Of a DNA stretch of 64,000 nucleotides, positions 54,768-63,775 are shown one piece after another. Source of the DNA: JABDMH01 sp965223215 (GTDB lineage Bacteria; Bacteroidota; Bacteroidia; Chitinophagales; Saprospiraceae); contig CBDCVZ010000010.1 of the NCBI GenBank assembly GCA_965223215.1, positions 5,022,001 through 5,086,000 on the forward strand, given 5' to 3'. Numbering within the stretch: position 1 is the stretch's first letter; every line of letters begins with the position of its first letter. The notes beneath the pieces were generated by a model. That model was not told the DNA's origin. It made no database searches and saw nothing but the letters and a program-made list of their open reading frames with translations. The translations under genes and the position numbers were made by a program.

Positions 54768-56186
54768 ATGTTGCGCACCTCTGTCTTTCTCGTCACCGAG
54801 TTGATTCTGCTCTCGGCACTACATGGTCAGGGCTTGAGATCTACGGTAGAGGAATTTGTACAGGATGATTGTATTCGGTCAGCATCGGTGAGTCTGGCAG
54901 TAGCAGATCTCGATGGTGGAAGTTTCGTCGCTAGTTACGATGAACAACGCATGCTGCCTCCAGCATCCACGCTTAAACTACTCACTGCTATTCAGACCCT
55001 AGATCTCTTTGACCCCGACCATAAGATTCAGACCATCCTCGGATATCAAGGTGAGATCTTGGAAGACACCCTACGCGGAAACATCATTATACGTGGTTAT
55101 GGTGATCCCACGCTTGGCTCTAGTCATCATCCGATCCAACTGGGTGACATTGTCACTCACTGGGCTCAATTGATCAAAGAACTTGGAATCAAATACATCG
55201 ATGGAGATGTGATTGGAGACTATTCCTTTTTACCTGTCAACGAATGGACTGTAAAATGGCCACATGAGGATTTGGGCAATTACTATGGGGCGACAGTTAC
55301 TGGCCTAAATGTCCATGACAACTCCTATACCATTCACTTGAGGCAGACTGCTATACTTGGTGGTTCAGTTACCATTCAACGAATTGAACCGGAAGTACCA
55401 AGGCTACAACTAGACTCTTATGTGACATCTGGACCCAGGGGTAGTGGCGACCAAGCATATATCATTGGTGCTCCACTCCAATACAATAGGTACATCAGAG
55501 GCAAAATTCCGGTTGGGAATGGCCTATTTGAGATTAAGGGATCTCTACCTGATCCAGCTGAATTTCTTGCATATCATTTACAAAATGGGCTTGCGGCGCA
55601 CGCCATAAGAGTAGGTGGTACTTTCAGGTCGAGTGATCAACATACTGGATCCATCATTCCTTTAGATACTATTTCATCCCTGAGCCTCAGAAAAATAGTA
55701 CAACTTACTAATCAGAAAAGTATTAATCTTTACGCCGAGGCACTTGGTCTACTTGCCAGTAGACAGATGCCCCAGAGAGATCGGGAGACCTATTGGAAAA
55801 ATGCCGGAGTGGACTTGAGTACTGCCAGATTAGTGGATTACAGTGGGCTTGCACCCGATAATGCCTTGTCATCTGCCCAGATGATCGCCGTGTTAAAGTA
55901 TGCCTACCAAGACAAGGCATTGTTTGAGAGATTAATTCCCTCACTGGCTGTTGCGGGTGAATCAGGGACCATGCGATCGCTGCTTCGAGATTCTCCAGCG
56001 AGGGGAGCAATCTTTGCAAAAAGTGGTCTGATCAATGGTGTAAGAAACTATGCGGGTTATTTTAAATCCAATTCCGACTCCTGGTATGCCTTTTCGATTT
56101 TCACCTACAACCCTCCTTGTCAATCTCAAGTAATCCGAAAGAAATTAGAACATTTGTTGGAGAGCCTGTATCTTTCTGCACCGTAA
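54768..56186 (+). CDS. dacB: D-alanyl-D-alanine carboxypeptidase/endopeptidase, PBP4 (S13) family
   Basis: 472-aa secreted peptidoglycan hydrolase. The signal peptide (about 1-20, ending SALHG) follows the ATG at 54768, one base after the upstream stop. Active-site motifs are all present: S67-x-x-K70 (PPASTLKLL), S318-x-N320 (KSIN) and K418-S-G420. 'GDVIGDYSFLP' and 'YGATVTGLNVHDN' are PBP4-type blocks. It trims or cleaves D-Ala cross-links in the periplasm. Confidence 0.93.
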   Translation: MLRTSVFLVTELILLSALHGQGLRSTVEEFVQDDCIRSASVSLAVADLDGGSFVASYDEQRMLPPASTLKLLTAIQTLDLFDPDHKIQTILGYQGEILEDTLRGNIIIRGYGDPTLGSSHHPIQLGDIVTHWAQLIKELGIKYIDGDVIGDYSFLPVNEWTVKWPHEDLGNYYGATVTGLNVHDNSYTIHLRQTAILGGSVTIQRIEPEVPRLQLDSYVTSGPRGSGDQAYIIGAPLQYNRYIRGKIPVGNGLFEIKGSLPDPAEFLAYHLQNGLAAHAIRVGGTFRSSDQHTGSIIPLDTISSLSLRKIVQLTNQKSINLYAEALGLLASRQMPQRDRETYWKNAGVDLSTARLVDYSGLAPDNALSSAQMIAVLKYAYQDKALFERLIPSLAVAGESGTMRSLLRDSPARGAIFAKSGLINGVRNYAGYFKSNSDSWYAFSIFTYNPPCQSQVIRKKLEHLLESLYLSAP

Positions 56187-56201
56187 AATCTTGGGCTAGG
56201 G

Positions 56202-56873
56202 ATGCAGCTTGTTTTTTTTCATTCAAAATATCTTGTGACGCTTACTTGTTGCTTGATTTTTGCCTGCAGTAACACACCACAGCCTTCAAATGATGATTCA
56301 GCAGGTGATGGAACCAGCTCCCAATCATTGTTTGATGATGAGAATCGCGACATTTGGCAAAAACCGGATCGAGTTATTGATTTATTGGGTCCGCTAGATG
56401 GTAAGACGGTGGTTGACCTGGGTGCCTCAAGTGGTTATTTCTCCTTTCGATTATTACCCCATGCGGGAAAGGTGATTGCCATTGATATAGATCAAAAATA
56501 CATTGATTTTCTGGAGAAGAAAAAATCCCTGCTCCCGGAGCAACAGCAGTCCAAGTTTGAGTCAAGGCTGGCCAAACCTGATGATCCACTACTCGATGAC
56601 AGGGAGGCAGATGCGATTCTTCTGGTCAGCACTTATGTCTACATTCAAGACCGGATAGATTACTTTACCAGGCTCAAAAGCAAGTTGGCGGATGACGGCA
56701 AAATTGTAATCATTGAGTTTAAGAAGAAGTCCATTCCAAATGGGCCTCCCGATGAGGAAAAGGTCGCCTTATCTCAGGTCGAGCGAGAACTACAGGCAGC
56801 GGGATATCAGTCTATCGAGACCGACGATCGCACACTGGATTATCAGTATATTGTTACGGCGCGATTGAAGTAA
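56202..56873 (+). CDS. SAM-dependent methyltransferase-fold protein with a lipoprotein signal
   Basis: 223 aa. N-terminus MQLVFFHSKYLVTLTCCLIFACSN has a lipobox with Cys22, then a Ser/Asp-rich linker (23-45). From about 50 it is a class I methyltransferase: 'VVDLGASSGYFS' (70-81, motif I), 'GKVIAIDIDQKYIDFLEKK' (acidic motif II) and 'ADAILLVSTYVYI' (motif IV region). The predicted location outside the cytoplasm is odd because SAM is cytoplasmic. It follows dacB by 15 bases and overlaps the purA 3' end by 20 bases. Confidence 0.82.
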   Translation: MQLVFFHSKYLVTLTCCLIFACSNTPQPSNDDSAGDGTSSQSLFDDENRDIWQKPDRVIDLLGPLDGKTVVDLGASSGYFSFRLLPHAGKVIAIDIDQKYIDFLEKKKSLLPEQQQSKFESRLAKPDDPLLDDREADAILLVSTYVYIQDRIDYFTRLKSKLADDGKIVIIEFKKKSIPNGPPDEEKVALSQVERELQAAGYQSIETDDRTLDYQYIVTARLK

Positions 56874-58149
56874 GGGGTTCTTCTTTGGGTAGCAATTTTT
56901 TGCGTTCTGGGCCGGTCGAGATCATACTAAAATTGATGCCAATGCGATCTTCCAGGGTACTGATATATTGTTTGGCTTCAATTGGCAACTGATCAAAACG
57001 ACTCACGCTATCCAATGACTCGTTCCAACCCTGAAAGGTCTCCCAGACGGGATCGAGTACGCGATTACTAAAGTCGAACGGTAGTTTGCTCGTGATGCCG
57101 TCTGCACTTTGATATCCAATGGCCGCTTTGATCTTCTCGAAGCCATCAAGGACATCTATTTTGGTCATAACCAGTTGAGTCACACCATTGATCATGGCGG
57201 TATACTTGAGCTGTGGAACATCCAACCAACCGCATCGTCGTGGCCGGCCTGTTGTCGCCCCAAATTCCATCCCAACCTGGGCTAGTTTCTCTCCATCATC
57301 ATCAAAAAGCTCAGTGGGGAAGGGTCCACTTCCAACTCTGGTGCAGTAGGCTTTGGTGATTCCAATTACCTCACCAATCTTCTTCGGTGCAACTCCTAAC
57401 CCAATGCAGGCACCCGCGGTAACCGTATTGGAAGAGGTCACAAAAGGGTAGGTACCAAAGTCAATGTCCAGCATGCTTCCTTGGGCGCCTTCAGCCAAAA
57501 CCCTTTTCCCGGAGTCAAGGACCTCGTTAATAAAATATTCTCCATCCACAAAAGCAAGCCCACGCAACGTTTCGATTTCAGCAAACCATTTCTCCTCCTC
57601 AGCTTCCAGGTCAAAATCCAATTCGGGATAAATTTTCAGCAGACCGAGATGTTTCTCTTTAAGTATCTCATATCTCTTGCGAAAATCTGCTGCCTCCGTA
57701 TCGCCAACACGCAGTCCATTTCGCCCTGTTTTATCCATATAAGTTGGACCAATTCCTCTCAGGGTCGAGCCGATCTTAGCTTTCCCTTTATGAGCTTCGG
57801 AAGCTTGATCAAGCATTCGATGTGTTGGCAAGATCAAATGCGCTTTTCGTGACACTAAAAGACGGCCTTCGACCGCTATACCAGCACCAGCGACATCATC
57901 AAGTTCTTTGGCTAACGTAATTGGATCAATCACGACACCGCTGCCAATTAGATTAGTGATCTCTGGCCGAAAGATTCCCGAGGGGATGGTATGTAGCACG
58001 TGCTTTTTACCATCAAATTTTAGTGTGTGTCCGGCATTCGGACCACCCTGAAAACGGCAGATAACTTGATAATTTGGAGCTAGGTAATCCACAATTTTAC
58101 CCTTGCCTTCATCGCCCCATTGAAGGCCTAAGATCACATCTACTGTCAT
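56854..58149 (-). CDS. purA: Adenylosuccinate synthetase
   Basis: 431-aa enzyme joining IMP and aspartate with GTP, first step from IMP to AMP. 'VDVILGLQWGDEGKGKIVDYLA' is the phosphate loop with the catalytic Asp. 'GGPNAGHTLKFDGKKHVLHTIPSG', 'GIGPTYMDKTGRNGLRVGD', 'LAEGAQGSMLDIDFGTYPFVTSSNT' and 'GATTGRPRRCGWLD' are all conserved. The ATG at 58149 matches the family start; 15 extra codons upstream are rejected because they cross the promoter box. Normal length. Confidence 0.97.
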   Translation of the reverse strand: MTVDVILGLQWGDEGKGKIVDYLAPNYQVICRFQGGPNAGHTLKFDGKKHVLHTIPSGIFRPEITNLIGSGVVIDPITLAKELDDVAGAGIAVEGRLLVSRKAHLILPTHRMLDQASEAHKGKAKIGSTLRGIGPTYMDKTGRNGLRVGDTEAADFRKRYEILKEKHLGLLKIYPELDFDLEAEEEKWFAEIETLRGLAFVDGEYFINEVLDSGKRVLAEGAQGSMLDIDFGTYPFVTSSNTVTAGACIGLGVAPKKIGEVIGITKAYCTRVGSGPFPTELFDDDGEKLAQVGMEFGATTGRPRRCGWLDVPQLKYTAMINGVTQLVMTKIDVLDGFEKIKAAIGYQSADGITSKLPFDFSNRVLDPVWETFQGWNESLDSVSRFDQLPIEAKQYISTLEDRIGINFSMISTGPERKKLLPKEEPLTSIAP

Positions 58150-58177
58150 GAAGTTTTGTTGACGAATCCTTAAAGGC

Positions 58178-58185
58178 CAAAGATA
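58178..58185 (-). promoter_or_regulatory. Bacteroidota -7 promoter box for purA
   Basis: On the minus strand TATCTTTG, an exact match, 28 bases before the purA ATG. It suggests purA has its own start as well as possible read-through from rel-fur. Confidence 0.5.
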
Positions 58186-58305
58186 GGAAAACAATGATTG
58201 ACCATCTGTTTTCTACCGATAAAGCAGACTAGATACAATGACGCCACATGGGTGTATATCTCATCATTCAAGGGTGCGGAGGCATCGCTTAGACACACAT
58301 TAGGA

Positions 58306-58776
58306 TCATTTCTTGGTTCTGCCACAATCCCTTTGGCAATGCCCATAGAGGTTCAAGGCATGGTCAATGACCTCAAATTGAAGAATGTCTGCCATCGTCT
58401 TCTTAATCTGCTGAATCCGCGGATCACAGAATTCAAAAACTTCACCACAATCCTTACAAATCATATGGTCGTGTTGCTTAAAACCGTGCGACTTTTCATA
58501 TTGAGCTAAGTTCTTTCCGAATTGATGTTTCTTGATTAAGTCGCAGGTGACTAAAAGCTCCAAAGTATTGTAAACCGTAGCTCTACTCACACGATAATTT
58601 TGATTTTTCATGTGTATGTATAGAGCCTCTGCATCGAAATGATCTGTTCGATGGTAGATTTCTTCGAGGATTGCAAAGCGCTCAGGGGTTTTTCTCAAAC
58701 CCTCTTGCTCAAGATGTTTAGAGAAGATGTTCTTCACTTCATCAATAATAGCCTCGCTCGTAATCTGATCTGCCAT
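58306..58776 (-). CDS. fur: Fur-family transcriptional regulator
   Basis: 156-aa metal-sensing repressor. The winged helix (about 20-85) includes 'LRKTPERFAILEEIYHRTDHFDAEALYIHMKNQNYRVSRATVYNTLELL'. The metal region has 'HGFKQHDHMICKDCGEVFEF' (His ligands plus CxxC) and a second Cys pair, 'HCQRDC', at the C-terminus, giving a structural zinc site. Whether it senses Fe, Zn or peroxide cannot be read. It lies 45 bases downstream of rel. Confidence 0.94.
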   Translation of the reverse strand: MADQITSEAIIDEVKNIFSKHLEQEGLRKTPERFAILEEIYHRTDHFDAEALYIHMKNQNYRVSRATVYNTLELLVTCDLIKKHQFGKNLAQYEKSHGFKQHDHMICKDCGEVFEFCDPRIQQIKKTMADILQFEVIDHALNLYGHCQRDCGRTKK

Positions 58777-58821
58777 AATTCGTGCACTGTCAAATGAATC
58801 GGATCAATCATGGACCCATTA

Positions 58822-61044
58822 TCACTGATCCATATCGGACCGAACGACATTGGAAACTCCCGGAAGCGACTTCAAGGAGTTGATCACTTGATTTAATTGA
58901 TTGATGTTGCCGACAATTAAACTGACTTTACCTTCAAAATATCCCTCGTGTCCTTCAATGGAAAAGGACCTAATATTCATACCATGTTTACTAGAGATCT
59001 CTCCGGTTACCCGCTCTATCACTCCTGGTCCGTCGTCGATGCCTGTGATCAATAAGTTGGCTAAAAACTCCTTTGCATTTGCATCACCCCAGTCAGCCTT
59101 AAGCATCCTATAACCAAAGTTGGTTATGAGGTGCTCGGCATTTGGGCAGGAAGACCGATGAATCTTGACCCCATTAGTGGAGCCCACAAAAGCAAAAATG
59201 TCATCACCTTGTACCGGAAGACAACAGCTAGCGAGGTGAAAATCATATTGATCACCCGGTTCACCATTGATCAAAACAAGGGGTTTGGTCCGCAATTTTG
59301 ATTTTTTATCGCTCTTCGGTAGCAGTGGAATAATTCGCTTGGGTTGTTCGAAATCAATAATTCCATGTTCTGCAGGGAGTTTCTTGAGGTCACTCACTGA
59401 GATGGACGAATTGTAGATCGCTACATATAACTCATTGAATGTTTTGAATCCATAATACTTAGTAATGGCCTCAATATTACCGGCAAAATCGAGCTTGTAG
59501 TTCTTGAGCTTTCTTTCGAGAATTTCTTTGCCAAGTGCCCCGATTTTCCTTAAGTCCTCCTTCAGCGCAGATTTGATCTTTGACTTTGCACGGCCGGTTA
59601 CAACCATTTTCAGCCATCCCTCATTGGGACGCTGATTCTTTGACGTCGTTACGTGTACTTGATCCCCATTCGCAAGTTTGTGGCCCATCGGCACCAGCTT
59701 ATTATTTACCTTGATGGCCGTGCATCGCGATCCTACATCCGTGTGGATGCTAAAGGCAAAATCCAGAGCTGTGGCACCTTTAGGAAGTACCTTCATGTCA
59801 CCATTCGGCGTGTATACGAACACCTCCTCACTAAAGAGATTGGTCTTAAAATCACTGATAAACTCCAGTGCATCCTTATCCGTATCATCCATGATGTCGC
59901 GAATGTTATCCAACCAACTGTCGTAATTATCCTGCTGGTTGGTCACACCCTTGTACTTCCAATGGGCGGCAAAGCCTCGTTCTGCGATCTCGTCCATTCG
60001 TTCGCTTCTGATTTGGACCTCAACGTATCTGCCTTTTGGTCCGATTACGGTGGTGTGAAGTGATTCATATCCATTCGATTTTGGTGTGGTGATCCAGTCC
60101 TTGAGCCTTTCTGGAATGGGGGTATGCACATCTGTTACGATGGAGTACACTTGCCAACACATTGGCTTCTCCAAATTCGGAGGTACATCCAGAATGATCC
60201 TAACGGCAAAAAGGTCATAAATCTCCTCAAAGGGCACATTTTTGATTCGAATCTTATTATAAATCGATGATATCGATTTTGGTCGACCGTGTATTCGGTA
60301 CTTGATTTGCAATGCGTCCAGTTTCTCCTGCAGAGGGCCAATAAACTCATTGATATAGGAGTTTCTCTGTGTCTTGGTCTCACGAAGCTTTTGTGCGATC
60401 TCATTGTATGTTTCCCGATCGGAAACCTTCATACACAAATCCTGAAACTCGGTTTTCAAATTATATAGACCTAGGCGATGCGCAAGGGGTGCATAGATGT
60501 AGCTGGTCTCAGATGCGATGCGCATTTGTTTGTGCTTTGGCATCGATCCAATCGTGCGCATGTTGTGTAGCCGATCTGCCATCTTAATCAGGACCACCCG
60601 CACATCATATACCAATGTACTCAGTACTTTCTTAAAATTTTCAGCTTGTGCGGTGGTCGGACTATAGTCACTCTTCAACTTCGTCAAGCCGTCGACGATA
60701 TTGGCAATCTTTTCACCAAATTGAGTGTGGATATCACCGAGGGTAACGGTCGTGTCTTCTACGACATCATGAAGTAAAGCAGCTACAATGGCGGTTGGTC
60801 CCAAACCAATTTCCTCTGCACAGATGCGCGCCACCTCAATGGGATGCATAATGTATGGTTCCCCTGACTTACGCCGCTGCTTGCTATGTGCTTCAACGGC
60901 GATTTCATAGGCCAAGCGAATATTCTTTCGATCGGCCTTATCAAGCTTAGACTTGATCGATTTCAGCAGCTTGCGATAGGCCGACTGAATTAGCTTTTTT
61001 TCATCTGTTGCTATGGATGCCGATGGTGCCATAAATTGTTTCAA
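58822..61044 (-). CDS. rel: Bifunctional (p)ppGpp synthetase/hydrolase, Rel/SpoT family
   Basis: 740-aa stringent-response enzyme. HD hydrolase (about 40-190): 'SGEPYIMHPIEVARI' and 'VAALLHDVVEDT', with His and HD pair intact. Synthetase (about 245-370): 'HGRPKSISSIYNKI', 'YDLFAVRIIL', 'PKSNGYESLHTTV' and 'VEVQIRSERMDEIAERGFAAHWKYK'. TGS domain (about 405-465) 'VFVYTPNGDMKVLPKGATALDFAFSIH', and C-terminal ACT (about 665-740). Both activities are predicted. It is the first of rel-fur on the minus strand, with purA next. Confidence 0.96.
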   Translation of the reverse strand: MKQFMAPSASIATDEKKLIQSAYRKLLKSIKSKLDKADRKNIRLAYEIAVEAHSKQRRKSGEPYIMHPIEVARICAEEIGLGPTAIVAALLHDVVEDTTVTLGDIHTQFGEKIANIVDGLTKLKSDYSPTTAQAENFKKVLSTLVYDVRVVLIKMADRLHNMRTIGSMPKHKQMRIASETSYIYAPLAHRLGLYNLKTEFQDLCMKVSDRETYNEIAQKLRETKTQRNSYINEFIGPLQEKLDALQIKYRIHGRPKSISSIYNKIRIKNVPFEEIYDLFAVRIILDVPPNLEKPMCWQVYSIVTDVHTPIPERLKDWITTPKSNGYESLHTTVIGPKGRYVEVQIRSERMDEIAERGFAAHWKYKGVTNQQDNYDSWLDNIRDIMDDTDKDALEFISDFKTNLFSEEVFVYTPNGDMKVLPKGATALDFAFSIHTDVGSRCTAIKVNNKLVPMGHKLANGDQVHVTTSKNQRPNEGWLKMVVTGRAKSKIKSALKEDLRKIGALGKEILERKLKNYKLDFAGNIEAITKYYGFKTFNELYVAIYNSSISVSDLKKLPAEHGIIDFEQPKRIIPLLPKSDKKSKLRTKPLVLINGEPGDQYDFHLASCCLPVQGDDIFAFVGSTNGVKIHRSSCPNAEHLITNFGYRMLKADWGDANAKEFLANLLITGIDDGPGVIERVTGEISSKHGMNIRSFSIEGHEGYFEGKVSLIVGNINQLNQVINSLKSLPGVSNVVRSDMDQ

Positions 61045-61092
61045 CTCGATGTACTAGACAACAACGATTGGACCTTCACATTGGTTTCCAAA

Positions 61093-61100
61093 CAAAGCTA
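61093..61100 (-). promoter_or_regulatory. Candidate -7 promoter box for rel
   Basis: On the minus strand TAGCTTTG (TAnnTTTG), 48 bases before the rel ATG. No clear -33 element. Confidence 0.4.
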
Positions 61101-61232
61101 AGAGATTTTTCCTACTACCCTGTAGATCAGATACTTGATCTGAGTTTTAGTGCTAGAGCAAATTTTGAAGTACGCATGAATGGCAACCAAGGTCAAGATT
61201 GAGTACCCTTAATCCCAATTACAAAAAGATTA

Positions 61233-61240
61233 TATCTTTG
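61233..61240 (+). promoter_or_regulatory. Bacteroidota -7 promoter box for tRNA-Leu
   Basis: TATCTTTG, an exact TAnnTTTG match, 64 bases before the mature tRNA-Leu 5' end. Confidence 0.45.
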
Positions 61241-61304
61241 CATCGCCTTAGCCAAAAGCTATGTTTTTGAGCATAATTCTTGACTTGTAGGCATGTTTTT
61301 CTTT

Positions 61305-61386
61305 GCGGGTGTGGTGGAATTGGTAGACACGCTAGACTTAGGATCTAGTGCCGCGAGGCGTGGGGGTTCGAGTCCCTTCACCCGCA
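61305..61386 (+). tRNA. tRNA-Leu (anticodon TAG)
   Basis: Acceptor GCGGGTG pairs with CACCCGC (61379-61385), discriminator A. The anticodon stem CTAGA/TCTAG has loop CTTAGGA with TAG at 61339-61341. The long variable arm (GTGCCGCGAGGCGT) marks a class II tRNA. T-loop TTCGAGT. CCA is not encoded. Confidence 0.97.
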
Positions 61387-61395
61387 CTTTTTCTA

Positions 61396-61427
61396 CCTAG
61401 ACATGATTTGTGTCTGGGTTCCTTTCT
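61396..61427 (+). terminator. Weak terminator-like hairpin after tRNA-Leu
   Basis: CCTAGACA (61396-61403) pairs with TGTCTGGG (61411-61418, one G-U) around a 7-base loop, followed by the pyrimidine-rich TTCCTTTCT. The T run is interrupted, so read-through into tig is possible. Confidence 0.5.
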
Positions 61428-61461
61428 CAAATTTAATGGCAATTAAACGTTATCGATTTAG

Positions 61462-62859
61462 ATGAGTATCAGCCGGACAGATAAGACGGATATTGAAACC
61501 CAATTAGCCATCCATATTGCCAAGGATGAATATGAGCCTAAGCTCAAAAGCGAACTGCAGAAACATCGTCAGAAAGCTCAAATGAAGGGGTTCCGGAGAG
61601 GTAAAGTACCCATGAGTATGATTAAAAAACTGTATGGGAAGGCCATGCTGGCAGATGTGATCAACAACATGGTTCAAACTCAACTTGGAACTTACCTAGA
61701 GGAGGAAAAGCTAAAGACCCTCGGTCAGCCTTTACCTGCCGAAGATCAAGAGAGTTATGATTTTGACCTCAATGACTTGAGTGATTTTGAATTTAAATTT
61801 GATGTGGCCTTAGCACCAGAGTTTGAAGTACAGGGATTGAGCAAGGAAACCGAATTTGAGCAGTTGGTAGTTAATGTAACCGATGAAATGGTCGATCAGG
61901 ATTTGCTAGCTGCCAGAAAGCGTGCGGGCAAAGAGGTTCATCCTGAGAGCGATCTGCAAGAGACCGACAGTGTCACATTTAACGCCAAGGAGTTAGATGG
62001 TGAAGCCCTCAAAAAGAAGGGATTTGAAACATCGTTCAAAGTGCTGATTTCCAACATCGCAGCTGATGATCTGAGGCAAAAGATCTTAGGGGCCAGTAAA
62101 GGTGACTCGATCCGCTTTAATATTTTTGAACTGGAGAAGGATCGGGATGAAAAGTACGTCCGAAAGTATCTGCTAAATCTGGAAGAAGATGAGATGGATC
62201 GCGATGTGGGCCAGTGGTTTGAAGGCACCATCGTGGATACCTTACGGATTGATCCAGCTGACCTCAATGAAGATTTCTTTGAGAAGGCTTTTGGCGAAGA
62301 GGTTACTACCGAAGAAGAGGCCCGCGAAAAAATTCGCGAGCACATTCAAGCCTTCTATGATCGGCAGGCAGAGGCATTGATGTTCAGAGATTTTCAAGAA
62401 AAATTGATGGAACTGAACAGTCTAACTTTACCAGACAAGTTCTTAAGGCGGTGGTTGCTATCCAGCAATGAAAACCTCCAAGAAGATCAGCTTGAAAAAG
62501 AATATCCTGACTTCACTAAAAACCTGGCTTGGTCATTGGTGGAAAGAGAAATAGTAGAGAACTATGAATTGAAGGTTGATGTAGAGGAGGTTCGTGAGGT
62601 CTTGAAGCGTCAATTGCTTCAATATATGGGAAACTATCCGATACCCCAAGAGACACTTGACAAGTATGTGGATGAAATGATGCAGAATCGGGAGCAAACG
62701 TCAAAGGCTTACGAAGAAAAGCTTTCGGACAAGGTATTCGAGAAGATTCGTGATTTAGTGACCCTGGTTCCCAAACCGATCGATCTGGAAGACTTTGAGC
62801 AAGTGATTGCTGAAGCGCGTGCAGCACAACAAAAGCATACTCATGAGGAAGAGGAGTGA
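61462..62859 (+). CDS. tig: Trigger factor
   Basis: 465-aa ribosome-associated chaperone. The N-terminal ribosome-binding domain contains 'MKGFRRGKVPMSMIKKLYG' (residues 34-52), the Bacteroidota form of the GFRxGKxP signature. The middle PPIase-like domain is degenerate (about 150-250), as is usual in this phylum. The C-terminal helical domain is long and acidic. It is followed by clpP and clpX, the classic tig-clpP-clpX order. Confidence 0.93.
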   Translation: MSISRTDKTDIETQLAIHIAKDEYEPKLKSELQKHRQKAQMKGFRRGKVPMSMIKKLYGKAMLADVINNMVQTQLGTYLEEEKLKTLGQPLPAEDQESYDFDLNDLSDFEFKFDVALAPEFEVQGLSKETEFEQLVVNVTDEMVDQDLLAARKRAGKEVHPESDLQETDSVTFNAKELDGEALKKKGFETSFKVLISNIAADDLRQKILGASKGDSIRFNIFELEKDRDEKYVRKYLLNLEEDEMDRDVGQWFEGTIVDTLRIDPADLNEDFFEKAFGEEVTTEEEAREKIREHIQAFYDRQAEALMFRDFQEKLMELNSLTLPDKFLRRWLLSSNENLQEDQLEKEYPDFTKNLAWSLVEREIVENYELKVDVEEVREVLKRQLLQYMGNYPIPQETLDKYVDEMMQNREQTSKAYEEKLSDKVFEKIRDLVTLVPKPIDLEDFEQVIAEARAAQQKHTHEEEE

Positions 62860-62952
62860 GGTTAATTTAAATGGAATCTGAAAACAATTTTCACTCTGTT
62901 TCATTATTAATCTACCCGAAACCACCTGTTAATCGTTTTAAAATAATGACTT

Positions 62953-63657
62953 ATGTTTCATAAAGATGAATTCAAAAAATACGCAGTAAAACACCTTGGG
63001 TTTGGAAGTGCTACCTTGGAAAAATACATGGAGACATCTGTACCCAACATTCAAGGCTTTACACCACAGGTTATCGAGGAGAGGCAAATGAATGTGGTAG
63101 GGATGGATGTGTTCTCAAGGCTCATGATGGATCGTATTATTTTCATGGGTGTACCGGTGAATGACTACGTTGCAAATGTCATTCAGGCCCAACTCCTATT
63201 TCTGGAGGCAACCGATCCTCAAAGAGATGTACAAATGTTTATTAACAGTCCGGGCGGATCTGTCATTGCAGGTTTAGGAATGTATGATACCATGCAATAT
63301 GTATCTCCCGACATTGCTACCATTTGTACTGGATTGGCAGCGTCGATGGGTGCTGTACTCCTGGCAGCAGGTACCAGCGGAAAGCGGACTGCGTTACCCC
63401 ATGCCCGGGTCATGATACATCAACCTTCTGGAAGCATGCAAGGCCAGTTTTCTGATATGGAAATCAGTTACAACTTGATCAAAAGCATGCGGGGAGAATT
63501 GTATGCAATTCTTGCTAATCACAGCGGCCAAACTACAGAGCAAATAGAGAAAGATTCAGATCGAGATAAATGGATGACGGCGCCCGAAGCCAAAGAATAC
63601 GGATTGGTGGATGAAGTGCTCGAAAGAGGTGAAAAGAAAGGGGACAAAGACGAGTAA
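62953..63657 (+). CDS. clpP: ATP-dependent Clp protease proteolytic subunit
   Basis: 234-aa serine protease that forms the 14-mer degradation chamber. Catalytic triad: Ser131 (GLAASMGAVLLAAG), His156 (VMIHQPSG) and Asp201 (EKDSDRDKWM). 'VQMFINSPGGSVIAGLGMYDTMQ' is the substrate-binding strand. The N-terminal extension of about 35 residues before the usual core start is typical of Bacteroidota ClpP propeptides. It lies 93 bases after tig and 118 before clpX. Confidence 0.96.
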   Translation: MFHKDEFKKYAVKHLGFGSATLEKYMETSVPNIQGFTPQVIEERQMNVVGMDVFSRLMMDRIIFMGVPVNDYVANVIQAQLLFLEATDPQRDVQMFINSPGGSVIAGLGMYDTMQYVSPDIATICTGLAASMGAVLLAAGTSGKRTALPHARVMIHQPSGSMQGQFSDMEISYNLIKSMRGELYAILANHSGQTTEQIEKDSDRDKWMTAPEAKEYGLVDEVLERGEKKGDKDE

Positions 63658-63747
63658 ATGCCGGCGGGGAGGAGACGTTTTTTTAGGGTGACCTGAACCC
63701 TTGTGATCGGTGAGGGTGCAGCGGCCTCAGCAGTCTTGAGATTTAGC

Positions 63748-63755
63748 TACCTTTG
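63748..63755 (+). promoter_or_regulatory. Bacteroidota -7 promoter box for clpX
   Basis: TACCTTTG (TAnnTTTG), 20 bases before the clpX ATG, giving a leader of about 14 bases. It suggests clpX can be transcribed separately from clpP. Confidence 0.45.
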
Positions 63756-63775
63756 CCATTCTCAATTACGGATTT

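Noticed and set aside
63661..63690. Possible terminator after clpP
   Set aside because: There is a T run at 63679-63685 but no convincing inverted repeat before it.
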